Assembly: GCF_024713975.1 (NCBI RefSeq)
Contig: NC_091093.1
Span: 17,109,501-17,173,500, forward strand
Direction of reading: 5' to 3'
Origin: Paralichthys olivaceus
Lineage: Eukaryota; Chordata; Actinopteri; Pleuronectiformes; Paralichthyidae
Length of the DNA stretch: 64,000 nucleotides
A program made the translations under genes and the position numbers. Positions 41,001-54,400 of this stretch are shown piece by piece (position 1 is the first letter of the stretch; every line of letters begins with the position of its first letter). Under the pieces are notes generated by a model that was not told where the DNA came from, did no database searches, and worked only from the letters and a program-made list of their open reading frames with translations.

Positions 41001-44000
41001 AAAATAGATGTTCTCTTCAGTGTCCTTGCTTATTCAGTGGATACAAGGATGAAGCTGCACTACTGGTTATTAAATTATTTCCCTCTGTTTGCTAAGTTGA
41101 CACTTTACAATGCTTCAGCCTTTTTTGCATGATCTTACAACAGAAGTGGTAAAAAAGAAATCTCTCTACTGGAAAAACCCTCCTCAGTCTTCCTGTTGGA
41201 TGAGTTTTATATTGAACTGGGGGCTTGGGAAGGGTGTAGCTGTTTATGAATGACTCAATAGAGAGTTGTGATCGCCAACATCTGTGCTTACTCTGTCAGC
41301 CCTTCACATTCTCACCAGGAGGTTTACAAAAAAATTAACTCTGTATATACTGATCATTTGACATTATTTATCTTATTTTAAGTCATTCACATCTTTTCCC
41401 TGACATGTTCTATTCTTTGTCAATGCATAAAGTTTATTTGGAGACTGCTGCACAGCAGAGGTGACGTTGATGAATTGAAGTGAGATGTGTTCCACTCAGC
41501 AATCAGGTTTATATTGTGCCAAAGAGAAGCATAATGGATGTCAGGTCAGATTGGTGATAATACAGTTGCTGAATATACTTACTTACTCCTGCTATAGTCT
41601 ATCTTTCAATGAAGGCCTTTACTTTGGGAATTGAACATGTTTCCTTCAGTGACATCATGTACTTATACAAATCTATATTATTTCACTACTATTTGTTGAA
41701 AACTAATTAAACCCATCCGATGTTCAATAATACAACGTTTTTATATTTCCAGTGAATATCCTGTTAAGTGTTACTGAATAACCTCAACTGAATTGTGTGT
41801 CTAATCCTCGCTGATTTAAATGTTGAGGTCAACTGTAGAAAAACCTCTCTAACAGTTGAACAGCACCACAGACTACATCCTCAGAAATTACCATGAGGTT
41901 TTCTAACATTGTCTACACGCACAGTGTGGTTGAGTTTCCAGAGCTGAAACCAGCTGCCTGCTGCTGCTGGTCATCTGTGACTATAAATGTGCTGCTAAAA
42001 GACGCCAAAAACCTCAGTTGATTTAGTTTATGATTCATGGTTATGTCACTGCCAGCCCCTTGAAACTAACTGGAATCACTGTGAAAATAAAATAATGTTG
42101 ATTATTGGAGCTTTAAACAAACTGTGAGAAAGGCGTGATACTGTACGTCAGACAGACCATTCAACAGTGAAGCATTGGGTCTCCTGATTCATTATCTTTA
42201 CACTACAGACAGTGAATTTGTGTATTTTTTTTTTTACTTTAGCTTGTTGTGTCAGTGAGTAATCTTATTGTGCTGGCTGTCTGTGCAAGGAGAAGAGAGG
42301 GGACCCTTGAGCGCTGGTAAGAGATGGTAATCAGACGAGATGACAGCCAGTGGCCCAGAGAGCAAACACTGACCATTGTTACAGCCACTGCGTGAAACGC
42401 CTCAGTTGGGCTACAATATGTCACACTGGTGTTGTCACACAAAAAAACCCCATGTGCTTTTAGTAACACAGGCAGTAGTAACTGCAGAGGTAGTTCAATT
42501 ATTGTTGATTCTTTTTTCCCCCCCGTCTATTTTTGTGTTTGTTTGTTTGTTTGTAAGCAAGATTACATAAAAAATACTGAATGGATTACCACAAAACTTG
42601 GTGGGAGGATGTGTTCTGGGTCAGGGAAGAATCTATTACATTTTGGCGAGATACTGTGTTTTACCATAATTTTTTTTGATTTCTCAGATTAATTCATTGA
42701 TCTGGATGAAACAGATGTGGGCAATTTGGTGCAGATCCCAAAAAATCAGCATAAGGGGAATTTGAATGTGGTTTCTTCAGGGGACTGTTGGGCCTTTGTG
42801 AAGGTATATGCACTCTCTGAGCGCTCTGAACACAAGTATCATGGTTATGAATGATACACCATGATTACCCAGCCTGATGAAGAATTTGAGGCAATTTAAC
42901 TTTAGATTTTTCCCAGAAAGAATTTTTAAGAAAGAGAAATGATTGTGCTGTGTTTTAACAGCAAAACAATATGTTGATAAAAGTCCTCTATAACTGCTAA
43001 CTGGAGCATGATTTCTGGTGAGAGACTCCCTGGTTAAGTACAGTAGAAAATAAATGTTTTATAAAAACACAGAATTAGAATATACAATGTCTACAAAACG
43101 TGACAGTGATCATATACATTATCGTACTCCATCATGTCTCTGTAGCACTGAGTGAGAAGTTTTTATTAAACCCAGATAAGTTTGATTGTCTTTATCAAGA
43201 GCAACGTGATGAGCCATATTTAAACTTTATGATTCAGAGTGTTTTGATTAATGACCACAGACCTGTGCTGTTATTGGAGTTGTTTATTCCATGCTCGCTG
43301 CGTGGAGGCAGCTAACTGAAAATCATTTGTTAAATTTCAAGGTTAAAAATATTAGTTTTGTTTGTGTCTTGCTGTATTATTATATTCCTGAGCATACACA
43401 ATATTCTTTAACCTCGTATTTCTTTTATTTGAAGTTGAAAATGAACAAATGGTATTGCATTTTACTGAGACAGATGAAATTACGACAGGGACAATCAATA
43501 ACTTGGACAATGTTGACGCTTTACCGTGCTACAATTATGTCTTGTTTGTGGGGACTTTGGCTGTTTCTGCTGCACAATATTGTCTCAAACAGCAGGAACA
43601 ATTGAGCCATCGAGTATTTTTTTTGCAGACTATATCACTTCAATTACATTGCAAGGATCAGATATTATATTTTTCAACATATGCCAGATGGTCCAGCTTT
43701 GCAGTTTGGTTGGATGGATTGATTTCATTTTTCTGTCTCTTTGACTTTTAAAGCACAGAGATTTTCTTTAACTGAAAAAATTAGTTTTATTAAGTTTCAG
43801 TGCTCAGCTGTTTGGAAGTAGCCTGGCATACATCAATGCCAAATCATAAAGTCATAAGTTCGTGATTTCACAATGAGGTTTACAAAGAAATGCGTATTTT
43901 CCTCACGATTCATGTAAAGCAAAATAAATGACACCATTAAAAATAGTTTTTTTTGTCAGGAAGGGTAACTTTGGAGGATATTATGAGTCACGTTTATTTT

Positions 44001-47000
44001 TCATTTCAAAAGAGGAAAACATAGGAGAGTTATAAAATCACATCTCAGTTATTATGCATCTGTTTGAAACACTTAAAACCTGCTCAACACCCACTTTTAC
44101 TCTGGCTTTTGAATCAGATGAAAGCCAGAGGTTGAAATGTATTAATGCTGTCTTATCTTATTATTATACAATCGTACTGTTTTGTTTTTAATTTGTTAAT
44201 TCAATGTACTTTTTGTTTCTCTCGGCTGTTTGTTTTATATTTGTATGCGTCTCCCCTATCTTAGCTGTTTAGCTGCTTTGGTCAACATCTATTTTTTTAA
44301 ATGTGCATTGTAGATAAATTGATTTGACTCGACTTAAGCGGAAGACGATGATGTTTATTTTTGTTCTTCAGTTGTGTGTGTGTGTGAGTGAGTGAGTGAG
44401 TGAGGGATACAGAGAATGTAGATAAACTCTAAGAGTAATCTCCTCTTGCTGACTGAGTTGTGCATCTCTCGCTCTGACAGGTATGGATGAGCGGACCAGC
44501 CAAGCATCCTGGGCCCCAGGTGGCGAGTCAAGTCCTCCCTATGAGACCTCCCGGGTAAGATGACCCTCACCTCCCTGCCTCTGAATGGCCTTTATGCTCC
44601 ACAGCACATCATTTAACACTCATTACATCAAAGTGGTAGAATCACAATGCCATGTTGTATGACCTGTAATGGACATATTTCTCTGTGACTGGTTAATATA
44701 CTGATGGCAGGTGGAATAGATTTTGTGGCAGATAAAACCACCTACCTGAATCTGATATTACTGATAGATGGAGCTTCTCTATAGAGCTTCGTTAAAATAT
44801 CTCAACTCAAATATAGGCTAATGCTGCTCAGCATGTACTGCACCTCAAGAGACATCACTGAAAAGAGTGAACATGTTTATTGTCCCAGTTTTTATGTGAT
44901 CAACTGCTTTGCTACAGAGGAAATAATCATAATGATAAATCATCTTTTGATTGTTGTCATAACAACGACAAATAATAGAAAATACCCCAAATTTCATTCC
45001 TGCACACTTGATATTTTGAAACTACATCAACACCGTTTATTTCCATAATTACTTTCATTTCTATAAAATGTCCTGAATGTCTTGTTTTCTACAATTTACA
45101 AACCAAACCACAAAAATATTTGGTATTTTTGCAGCTAATCAGTTATTAAAATAGTTGATTTTTTGGTTAATCAACTAATCGTTTGTGTGTTTCTGTTGAG
45201 CAGGCAGCATCAGGACCTTCAGGCATGAGTAGTTTTAGGGTTGACAGAGATGATTGTAGTGACAGTGCAGCTAATTCATAATTCTTAATCTCTTCTCGAC
45301 GTTTGATGGAATTTACTAACTTTGGTTTCTTCCTCTTCCCGTCTTCTGTGAATACGAGTGTGTTCAACCTGTTTTAAACTGCAGTGAAATATATGATGAC
45401 TGAAAGCTCTGCTGTCAAAAAGCTCCCCTGCTCTCCCCAAGGGTTCATGCGCAGCATTTTAGCAGACAGTGTATTTACAGTAAATTGTATTTATATGCAA
45501 GTGGCAACCAGATATTTATGATTACATGTGAGGAAACATGACCCTCTGCCCTGAAGCAGCAACTCTTAATTTGAACCAAACTGAACCAAATTATAAACAG
45601 CCATATGGAAATAATAACATACCTCCTGTGCTAGAATTGTACAATTCTTTTGAGTTTTGTTGTACGTCCAAACCCTCTGGTTTTTGTCCTTCACCTAATT
45701 GTGTGCTCTGCAGGGAAGGTTGGTTCCATTGGTTCAATACATCTGACTTTTTGTCCCAGATCTACACTGTTGAGGAAAATAAGAATTTGATTAGAAATTT
45801 GTCTTTCGCCTCCTTGAAACTAACAAATGCATATACATTTGAGTTAATTAATTAATTAATTAATTGTAATCTCAATATTCAAAATTTAATTAATAGCTTT
45901 TTTTAAAGGGGTAGTCATCCTAGTTATTTTCTAGTGTGATTTATTTCTTTTATGACAATTTAATGTGCAACAATGCTGCTCCTCTGTTGTTGAGTTTAAG
46001 TGAGAACATCTCACTGTTTGTGTGAGGAAGCGTGAACAGCTCTCCCCCTGTTTGTTTGTCCCTCACACATTGGTTGTTCTTGATGCCCTGTATGAATTTC
46101 ATATAATGTCAATCTCCTGTCACTTTCTATTAGAACACAGCTAAATGTCAAAGCCACTCGGGCTGAGTTACCTTGTTTATTCCTCTGTGCCCTTCCCGAA
46201 TGAACATCTACAGGCTATGGTAACATAGGCAGCTTGATTTGAATTATAAGACAGAGACACTTGAGATATCTTTGCTCCAGGTGCATATAAATGAGTGTTT
46301 CTGACAAAGCAAGGCACAGCATCAACCAGCAGACAGCTGTTTGCGCCTCCATAAAGCGAGCACACAAACACTCCCATACCACACTCCCCACACTCACACA
46401 GCTGCGAACGTGCCATGTATTGATGCAGACTTGATTTATATAACCTATAATATATTATATTTATTTTTCTCTAAGAAGTGAGTGACATCTCTCATGAACC
46501 TCAGCAGCCTACAACCAGTTAAAGGATTTCGGTATCTATTTACAGTATTTTATATATTTACCATGTGAATGTTGGCACAATGACATTCAGAGAAAAGCAG
46601 CATCTTCCAGTTATGGATGTCAATCAGTCATTGATGATCATGAAGTATTTCTGTCATTCATCAGTGAGTGAGTCATGTGTGGTGAGGACAAATCTGTGGC
46701 AAATTAAATAGAGTGAAAACGAAAAGAATTATCTGGAAGCAAAATTACATGACTGCAAATGTCTTCAGTTTCATGGTTCAATTCATTCCAATAACTCTGC
46801 AATAAATGCTTCTTGTTGACACAATGTCAGAGAGGTGTCTAAACATCCTAAACCACCAAGAACTATTATTTTCCTGTTTTAATCTGGTATCAATATTATT
46901 ATTATGATCATTGATCATTTGTCTTATCAATGAGGAATTCAATTATTCTTTATTACAGCTCTTAAACTGAGCATCTTTGTAGATCACATCCCTGTCAGGG

Positions 47001-50000
47001 GTGCTGCCTCCCAACTGAACTTTCATTCATATCACATCAGTAATTTACACCGATTTTTGGATAAAGAAGCTCCTAAAGTGAAATACCAGACACCAAGGCT
47101 GTTTAATCCACATCTAAATGAAAATTTAATAATGGATATCAGCAGATACCCAATATTAAAGAACTGCGATCTAGATCTGAGCTAAAAAACTTGAAACAGT
47201 TTAAAAAACATTTTGCTCTTCAATGTCTCTTTGTATCCTTTTATTAAACCTTAAACCTAAATGTTTAACTAAGAATATGTGCTCATTGGTTCAGAAGCGT
47301 CAAGCCTTGGTGCAAGTTTACCTGATTGAGGTTGTAGAATTCACTCTCCCATTTTTTTTTTCTCTTTTCACAATCAGACGCATAGTTACTCCCACTTCGT
47401 CCTCTTATTTGAGTCGTCAGACTCGCATAATTTGCAGGGGCCTCAGAAAATTACCTCAAACATTGTGTATAGTGCTGTCTGTTACAAAAACATACAGGTT
47501 GCATATGTCTGTTTCTGAGATTTTAAGACATCTGCTGTGTTGTCAAGACCTAAGACCTTTTTTTTGACCTTCCAGGATTTAGAAAAACCTTGCGCTGTTG
47601 AACAGACTCCAGTGTTGTTCTTTTCTTTGCCTATGGCAATTCTTTTAAAGTGACTTGTTTAATTTCTCCTTTTTTGTTAAAACAAGAATTTAATGATTGA
47701 AAAAAGGGAGCTATTTTCTGAAATGCCCTAATTTGCGCCGTATTCCTTGTATTTGTCCAAGGTCCTTGGAAGAAAGTGCTTCATCTCTCAGTCTGTTACG
47801 GAGGGAATTCAGTCTTGTCCCTGAGCTTGTTTGAGCTGCTGCACTACGAGTGTGTGAGCAGTCGACTGTGAACAGTCCCGAGCTCTGCCGTGCTGACCTT
47901 GGCTCCCAGCCAGCCGCTGTATCCTGGGCAGCTGTGGCTGTAGGCTGGCGGTCTGACAGTCAGGGCTGTGCCCACCGTCACCGCACGGCAGCCCCCACTT
48001 CCCCAGTGCCCTGCCCCGTATTGATACTCGACCCCACACACATCCATCATGATCATATCATCGCTTTCCAAGCTGCCACATGCAGCCACACGTTTACCTG
48101 GGAAGCAGCACGGAGTGTGACTTTTTAAAACACTGTGGCGAGGGATTGGGGGACAGGGCGTGAGCTTCGGCCTGCATGCTGCCACAGTGATCTGACAGTT
48201 TTTTAGCCAGTAGTACTAATGTAGCCCCGTGGCAGCGATGACAGCGTGTGTTAGTGTCTCGGAGAGATGTAGGCCACCAGTGTTTGAGAATGATGAGGGA
48301 TCTGTGATTGATGATCTAATGTTCCCAGAGGAGCAAATACAGTGTGGTAACATTGACACACAAACATAAACTGTGAACCTGGATTGACCATTACCCCCTT
48401 CCACTTGTTCTCTGCTAACGAACTTCGACTTTCCCTGATTCACGGTGGTAATTATAACACTCAAAGAAAGCATGAAGGGTTGGTCCCAGGTGCTTTCTAA
48501 GATTTATTTTATTAACAATTGCTTGATGATTTTGGGAAATACTTTTTTTGTCTTTTATGGCACAGACTTAGATGATAATATCAATACCACTCTAATTTCT
48601 TTCCTCTTAATATAAGACTACATAGAGCTAGGTCAAACAGCTATCTCCAGAGCAGGGGTGGGGATCCTTTTCCCTCTCAAGGGCCATTTCACTTTTTACA
48701 ACATCCTTAGTGGGCCATACTAAATTATTGAACACATATAACACTAACCTCTCTAATGTGTAGGCTGGGATGGTTTCGCTGATATTGTGTGGTCGTGATG
48801 ATGATGCTACTCACAGCTGGTTTTACTCATTTTACACTATAAAACAAATCGTCACCTTTGGTAGCATCATTCATGGCTTATAGAGACTAGAATTCCTCCC
48901 TGGTGAAAAACTGCAATAATTCCATGCACAAAAAATGTGTATTTGGTCTTATTTGATATGTCTGTTGTTTCGTTGACAACAGTGTCCTTTCTTGCAGTGT
49001 CCCTCCGTGTTTTGTTAATATCTAAGAAAGCGCAACATTCATGTTTTTCGTTCACCCTGACTGTGACTTGATGGAAACTTAAACTGAGCTTGTCTGTGTT
49101 TTTTATCTTTGGGCAGAATAAGGATAATTTTCTCCTTCTGCTTTTCTGCTTTATGCTAATCTAATCTAACATATTCATCATATTTAATGGACAACATTAG
49201 AGGGTATCAACCCTTTCATATAACCATTGCCAAAATATGTGTGCTTACCAGAACTTTGAACTATTCTTTCAAGTGTTCAGTGTGACGTACTTTCCTTGTT
49301 TTGGTTTAGAACAGAGGAAATGTATTTTGCTTGCGTAGGTTAGGTGTGTATGTTTAAGTCTGTGTGCGTGCGTGTGTGTGTGCTAGTGCTTCTCACGGGC
49401 CGTTGTTGTTATTGAGTCTGTTCATGGTGTGATTAACAGTGTGTGTGCGGCCTGGCAGGAGCACAATAGTGAATGTCTGAGGATTCCCTCTACACAGCGC
49501 AGCACTCCACTGCCTTTGAAATTACTCCATCACCATCCACTCACAAAAAAAAAGATGGATAATAAGATTTACTTTTTTTTTTACTGTATGTTGAATGCAA
49601 AGGGTATGAGTTGGTGAAAATAGCTTTATAGAAATGCAAGCCCACTGCTGCTCGGTCTCTCTGGTGGGAGTTAATGTAGTTTGGGGAGATGTATTTGACT
49701 GGAGCACAGTAGGATTTTCACAGGGCTTGGGATTAGCACTGTAACGGAATATCTTTTATTACATGGGACCCAGAGTTTTCAAAAACCATACTGTGACCGA
49801 TATTTAGACCTAAGCCCCAGAAGCTGATAACTGTCATGAAAAGGCACTGTTAAGCTGCAGGAGAAAAAGGCAATTTTTTTAAGCTGCAGGTACCTGGGAA
49901 TGATGTAGGATTGCATCTCTCTGTTTCTTCCCCTTCTACAAAACGATGTCTTCTTATGAACCACGTGCATGAGACGGCATAAGAACCTGTTATATAGATA

Positions 50001-51484
50001 AAATAGTAGAACAAAAGGAAAACTTGAGTAATTGTATTGGTTTAGAAGCTTCTTTTATAGATGTATTTGAACAAAGATAAAGGGGCTTCAGGTTCAGCTC
50101 TTTTTGTGAGCTAAGGGATCAACACACGTTTGCAAATGATCACAGCACTTTTTTTATTTTTGTCGATTAGTTGTCAAAATAGAGTTCACATAAATAGAAA
50201 TGTAATCATGTGTTAGCTGAATTTACAAATTTACTTAATGGCAATGGAATTTTTTAAAGAACCTAGTTTTGAAAAAGGTGGCCATGATGTAAGCTTTGCA
50301 TCAACTGTCTTCTCTTTAGAAAACACTTAATCATCTATACATCAGCTACAGTTAGCATGGCACATTGGCACGATAGCCGACAATGTTGTGTGTCCTGAAT
50401 TGGAAACTGTAATTGGTTGTTGTCCTTATGTAGATCGTGTCAGCACCAAGTGTCAGGTATGCCAACCATCAACCATTAAAGCAGTGCGTTCATGTGAGTG
50501 CTCAGTCAGAGTGTGTGTGGGAAATGTCATGCCTCTTACCCAGCGGCCTTCTAATCAGCTGGAAATGATCAAATTAACAAATAAATAAACATGTTGTCTG
50601 GTGACATAGATGCCCTGTGGATAAAAAACCGGGATGAATACAAGGTGTTTCAGGCACTTGAAGAGCAGCGTTGTCTGTGAGACAGATGGACTTCCTGTGA
50701 TGTAGACTTTGGCCTTTGTAACTCAAGGCTGCTGCACACTAGAGGACAAGCAGGCCGATTCGCCCTTTCCGACAATCGCGGGGGGAATTCCTGACTGGAG
50801 GTCAGTCGGTGCCAATTATCTGCCCAAATAATCCTGAAGTGTGAGGGGTTACAAACTAATCTTAATGCGACCGATTTGGTCAAAGCCTCCCAGATCTCAG
50901 AAATATCCAAAGTGTTTGATATTTACGATAATCGTCTCTGCCAGAAACTGACAAAGCCTTGTACGCCCTCTCAGCCATGATTTCATCCGTAGTGTTTTAT
51001 TCTTTTTGTTGTTTTTCGCTATGAAACAGAGCACACGACGTCGGTCCTCCTCCATGGAGAAGACTTGAATGTAGAAGTCTGGATGTAGCCTTGGCAAACC
51101 TTTAACATGTACAGAAAGCTACATGGCGCTTAAGGAAAGGGAACAACCTGACAATCATATAGGCCCTTTAAAGTTAAAATATTAAAATGCAAGTTACAGA
51201 GTTTTTTAGTATTTCCTCTTATTTGTTTGTTTTTTGTTTCTCAATTTTTCACAAGAGATTGGACAGTTTATTGGCATAGGCGACCATTTGTGCTCTCCTC
51301 TTCCTAATTAGTGGTGTGTCATAGCACTCAATTAGTGAAGTTGCCCAATAAAGTGGCTAATATTCTGATCTCTTCCCCCAGGGTTTCGCAGACAGCCCTC
51401 ATTACGGCGATCATTTGAGTGACAGTCGATTAGTGTCCCATGAAGGATTGTCTCCAACACCTTTTATGAACTCAAACGTAATGG
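35057..51484 (+). CDS. tcf12: TCF12 (HEB) class I bHLH transcription factor, N-terminal exons only
   Basis: Coding exons: 35057-35128, 35331-35403, 44481-44554 and 51382-51484, all with GT-AG borders and matching phases. They encode the first 107 aa. Exon 1 begins [20 protein letters not shown]; with exon 2 it forms [15 protein letters not shown]. That is the activation domain 1 motif of E-proteins that recruits p300/CBP and ETO-family factors. Exon 2 continues [16 protein letters not shown], exon 3 carries [10 protein letters not shown], and exon 4 reads [17 protein letters not shown] then [14 protein letters not shown]. All follow human TCF12 closely. The bHLH domain and the rest lie beyond 64000. 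The [14 protein letters not shown] region is less conserved. TCF12 forms E-box-binding dimers with tissue-specific bHLH proteins in muscle, neural crest and lymphoid development. No exon for the short alternative N-terminus was seen in the 12.5 kb after 51484. Confidence 0.95.
37944..38292. mobile_element. Teleost interspersed repeat
   Basis: Starts TAAAGGGATAGTTAACCAAA then AATGAAAATTCACTCC, and continues with GATGGAGGAGTGGGTGAAG and GAGTTTCAGTGGTAAAG. This series is familiar to me from percomorph genomes as a high-copy repeat. It ends near GACACCTGGATGACACCAC. Confidence 0.6.
39452..39790. mobile_element. Interspersed repeat, copy 1 of a pair
   Basis: Begins at a (TTTG)n run and continues ATTTCACAAAAACTACTGGA, CCACAAAACTGGATGAAAGG and GGACTGTTGGTCCTTGGC, then GTATACGCTCTACTGAG. 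The same order recurs at 42528-42830. It matches a fish repeat I remember that ends near 'TATGCGCTCTACTGAGTG'. Confidence 0.65.
39848..39930. repeat. Poly-C and (CT)n microsatellite
   Basis: A run of about 18 C is flanked by CT repeats and a CTTCCC stretch. It is prone to slippage and length error. Confidence 0.95.
42528..42830. mobile_element. Interspersed repeat, copy 2 of a pair
   Basis: Same motif order as 39452-39790: (TTTG)n, ATTACATAAAAAATACTGAA, ACCACAAAACTTGGTGGGAG, GGGACTGTTGGGCCTTTG, GTATATGCACTCTCTGAG. The two copies are quite diverged, so they are independent old insertions. Confidence 0.65.
44371..44406. repeat. (GT)n(GAGT)n microsatellite
   Basis: GTTGTGTGTGTGTGTGAG runs into GTGAGTGAGTGAG, ending about 75 bp before tcf12 coding exon 3. 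Confidence 0.9.
45844..45865. repeat. (TTAA)n simple repeat
   Basis: Five to six perfect TTAA units. Confidence 0.9.
48648..48740. mobile_element. hAT-like DNA transposon fragment
   Basis: GAGCAGGGGTGGGGATCC, then CTCAAGGGCCATTTCAC and GTGGGCCATAC. CAGGGGT and 'gggcca' strings are typical of hAT/Charlie-type elements in vertebrates. Only one end is visible. Confidence 0.5.
50700..51050. mobile_element. Possible DNA-transposon-derived repeat
   Basis: Locally GC-rich sequence with CTGCTGCACACTAGAGGAC, CCGACAATCGCGGGG and GTCAGTCGGTGCCAATTA, out of keeping with the AT-rich intron. It resembles a fish repeat only vaguely remembered. A conserved non-coding element is the alternative. Confidence 0.35.
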
Positions 51485-54400
51485 GTAAGTAAATGATTCT
51501 CTTCAGTTCACCCGTCACATGCCCTTTGGTAGTGGATATAAAAAAAATTGTCTGATTGAGGTTAAGGCACATCACACATCTGGAGGTAGCACCAGTGAAA
51601 GACTTACCAGGCTACAGGGCAGTTTTTTACCAGCTCCTGCTGTCTTTATTTCCTCCCTTAATCCCCCTCCCCTTTCTATATCTCCCTCTTCCTCCTCCTG
51701 CGATGACCCTCCCCCAGGCTAGAAGTCACGCCATCAGTGTAGCTTTCCGTCATAAGAAGCTGTCTCCGAGACATCAAAACTGCCCTCAGCGTCTTCCATT
51801 GGCAGCAGGGCTTTGTGTTTTTTTAGTTGCAAAGATAAACAGGCAGTTATATCAAACAGCATCTCACACATAGTCATTGCCTTTGGATTTGTAAAATCCT
51901 GCTATAGTCCCATTTTATATATCATTTTTTGAACAATGCAGAATCCCTTTTTATTATATTGTTTCAGAGATCATTGGTGTTTAACCTTTGTCATCTGATA
52001 TGCACACAAAGCCCTATCATAGTAGTCTAATTCCCCTGTTATCAACACCACTCGTCATGTTCCAAGTGTGTTATACTTCAAACTGGATGTTATGTGACAT
52101 TTTTAATTGTACCAAAGTAAATGGAGCTTTAGTTTACATGGTTTCTTTATTCACTTCAGTAGGTGTGGTCAAATTAGCATTCATATCTCGACCATTTGAA
52201 GTAGCAGAAGCTGGATGTTTCAGCTGTCTATCAATCACACCCAGCTTTGTATTTTATTGGATTTTGTGACTATACATAAACGAAAGATCGGCCTCACACA
52301 ACTACCTTCTCTTATTACAGACTGGCAAATTGTAATCCCATCGTAACATTAGAACTGGCTTCATTGCAATGTGTAACCAGTCAACAGTTTTATGGCTAAG
52401 AACATCTCAGCTCATTACGTAAGAACCCAAGCAATGTGATTAGTTCCCAAATGGGTGCTGCTGAACTGAAGTGAAATGTTATCTTTCTTGTAGTTGATTC
52501 GTGACTGTTTTACATACAGTGTGTATTGCTGCCCACGCTAACTGCGTCTGTAATTATGCGAATGAGCTGCAGAATATGAATGCAATCTTATGCAGTGATA
52601 TGTCAGATGTTGACAGTATGATTGTAAACTGGAATTGCTTGTGCGTATCTCAACCCTGGAATTTAAGAGGAGTCTGGCCATTCAATAGTTTTTCAACGGC
52701 AATATCTGGATGTTATATTGGTTTATGAAGTTTTCAGCACCTTCATTGAATCATGTCTGGAGGGTTATTCCTCATTAATGAGTAATCACACAACCATGAT
52801 GTTTAGAGGTAGAGCCTCAATGTGTCTTGTTGTAGGGATGGTAACAGTCCCCATCACCCTCAAAGAATAAGCAACATATCTGATAAATGGATAAAAGTGG
52901 TAATGGTTAAATCAGTTGGTCTCTACAATTTCTGACCTGCTGAATGGGTTTTTTTCAAGTCAGGCTTCGTGTCAACATACCGAGTAGTGTCTGTAATTCT
53001 GAGTTGGCCGACAGTTGCTCTGTCAGGTGTGTGAAATTCTTGAGCAAATGGTTAGCCTGAGGATGTACCCAGATCATTAACGCACTCTAATGGACAATAA
53101 AATATTGCTAAGTGGATGGCTTGTGGCCAAGGCACAGACTACAACTTAAGAGAGATTGCATTAAAGTGGTGTAATCACTGGTTTGCTCGGCTGAAAAGTG
53201 AGTCGGAGCTTTGTCTCAGCGATGTCCTCCACTGTTAATTCATCGTGCTGAGTTGGCCCAAACTGCTGCTGCGAGGTCTGACCAGAGACTGTAAGTGAAT
53301 TATGTCAGACAAACAGTATCACAGAAATGATAGACAATGAAAGGCTGCAGATGATCAGAGAAGACGCAGAGGAGGCAGCAGTTTGCTTATTCGTGCCAGC
53401 TGGGTATTGTTCTTCACCGAACAGAATAACCAAACAACACATTGAATGATTTTCACCAATCTTATCACTTTGGAGGGTTCCTCTAGATGATCAACTGTCA
53501 AGGACGACATCAACAGAAATACCATCTGAAAAACACATTTTTCGGTATGTCTAAACTGAAACTGATAATCATCCTCATATTATTATACATTGTAAGTGAT
53601 GTCATCCATCTCTCATATGGGACTATATCCAGGAACTGTTTGGATAGAAATAATTTATGGTGAAGTGACATCATCATGGCATCTCTATGAAGTCAAATTA
53701 CATTATTTCATGTAGTAATGCATTAAGATTTGCGACCAGTACAATTTGAGACACAAATAAAATCTTATTTAGATGGTATGAATGTCATGATGATGCTATT
53801 ATGAAATGACATTATTACAATATAAAAACTTATGGATATGTTAAGTCTAGTTTATCAGCTCAGGGGATCTAAACTGCTTTGTTATAGAAAATGCAGCACA
53901 GATAAGGATTTTCCTACAGGAAAGTTAACTGACAAAATTATTATTTTTTGCCTATACAAAGAATATCAGTCTTCATTATTGTCGAGTAATTTCTCTCCTG
54001 TTGCCCATTTACTGAGCTGAACAGTCATACTACTGCTTCGCCAAATAGCTGCAAAATTGAATTTATTGGTATTTTAAGATCTCTACAGTTGAAGAAAATG
54101 AGGACCATCAATCTGGAGTAAAAAGAACGCTCATCCGATTAAAAAAAAACAGGCCCCGCCACTGCACTATCCGAGAACGTCTGATCTTCTGCGACCTCTG
54201 TGGATAACTCTGCTGCTATTACATGTGTCCGCCAAATGTCAAAATAACAGTAATAAGGTAGATCAAAGAAACCAGAGACAAACAAAAACTGACTATGCTT
54301 TATATCATGTTCTAACCTTGTATAATCATGAGTTACATGTGGTTGAAATTGGTTCTGCATGTTGAAGAGAAAGTACTGATGTTTATTTCATGGATTTCAT

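Larger units (their letters stand above)
35404..44480 (+). other. tcf12 intron between coding exons 2 and 3
   Basis: About 9 kb with no exon-like block. It contains three interspersed repeats (37944-38292, 39452-39790, 42528-42830) and a CT/C tract (39848-39930). Open frames up to 104 codons near 43.3-43.7 kb are AT-rich and have no recognisable homology. Confidence 0.7.
44555..51381 (+). other. tcf12 intron between coding exons 3 and 4
   Basis: About 6.8 kb without exons. It contains a (TTAA)n run at 45844-45865, a GC-rich block at 47810-48180, an hAT-like fragment at 48648-48740, a GT run near 49360-49382 and a possible repeat at 50700-51050. The 47030-47240 stretch reads like the decayed 3' end of a retroelement, but support is thin. 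Confidence 0.65.

Noticed and set aside
43100..43751. Several overlapping frames of 71-104 codons in a tcf12 intron
   Set aside because: Overlapping frames in AT-rich sequence with no domain or similarity; likely chance.
47030..47240. Retroelement C-terminal coding remnant ([14 protein letters not shown] in one frame)
   Set aside because: Similarity to a LINE end is faint and interrupted by stops; not strong enough to list as a mobile element.
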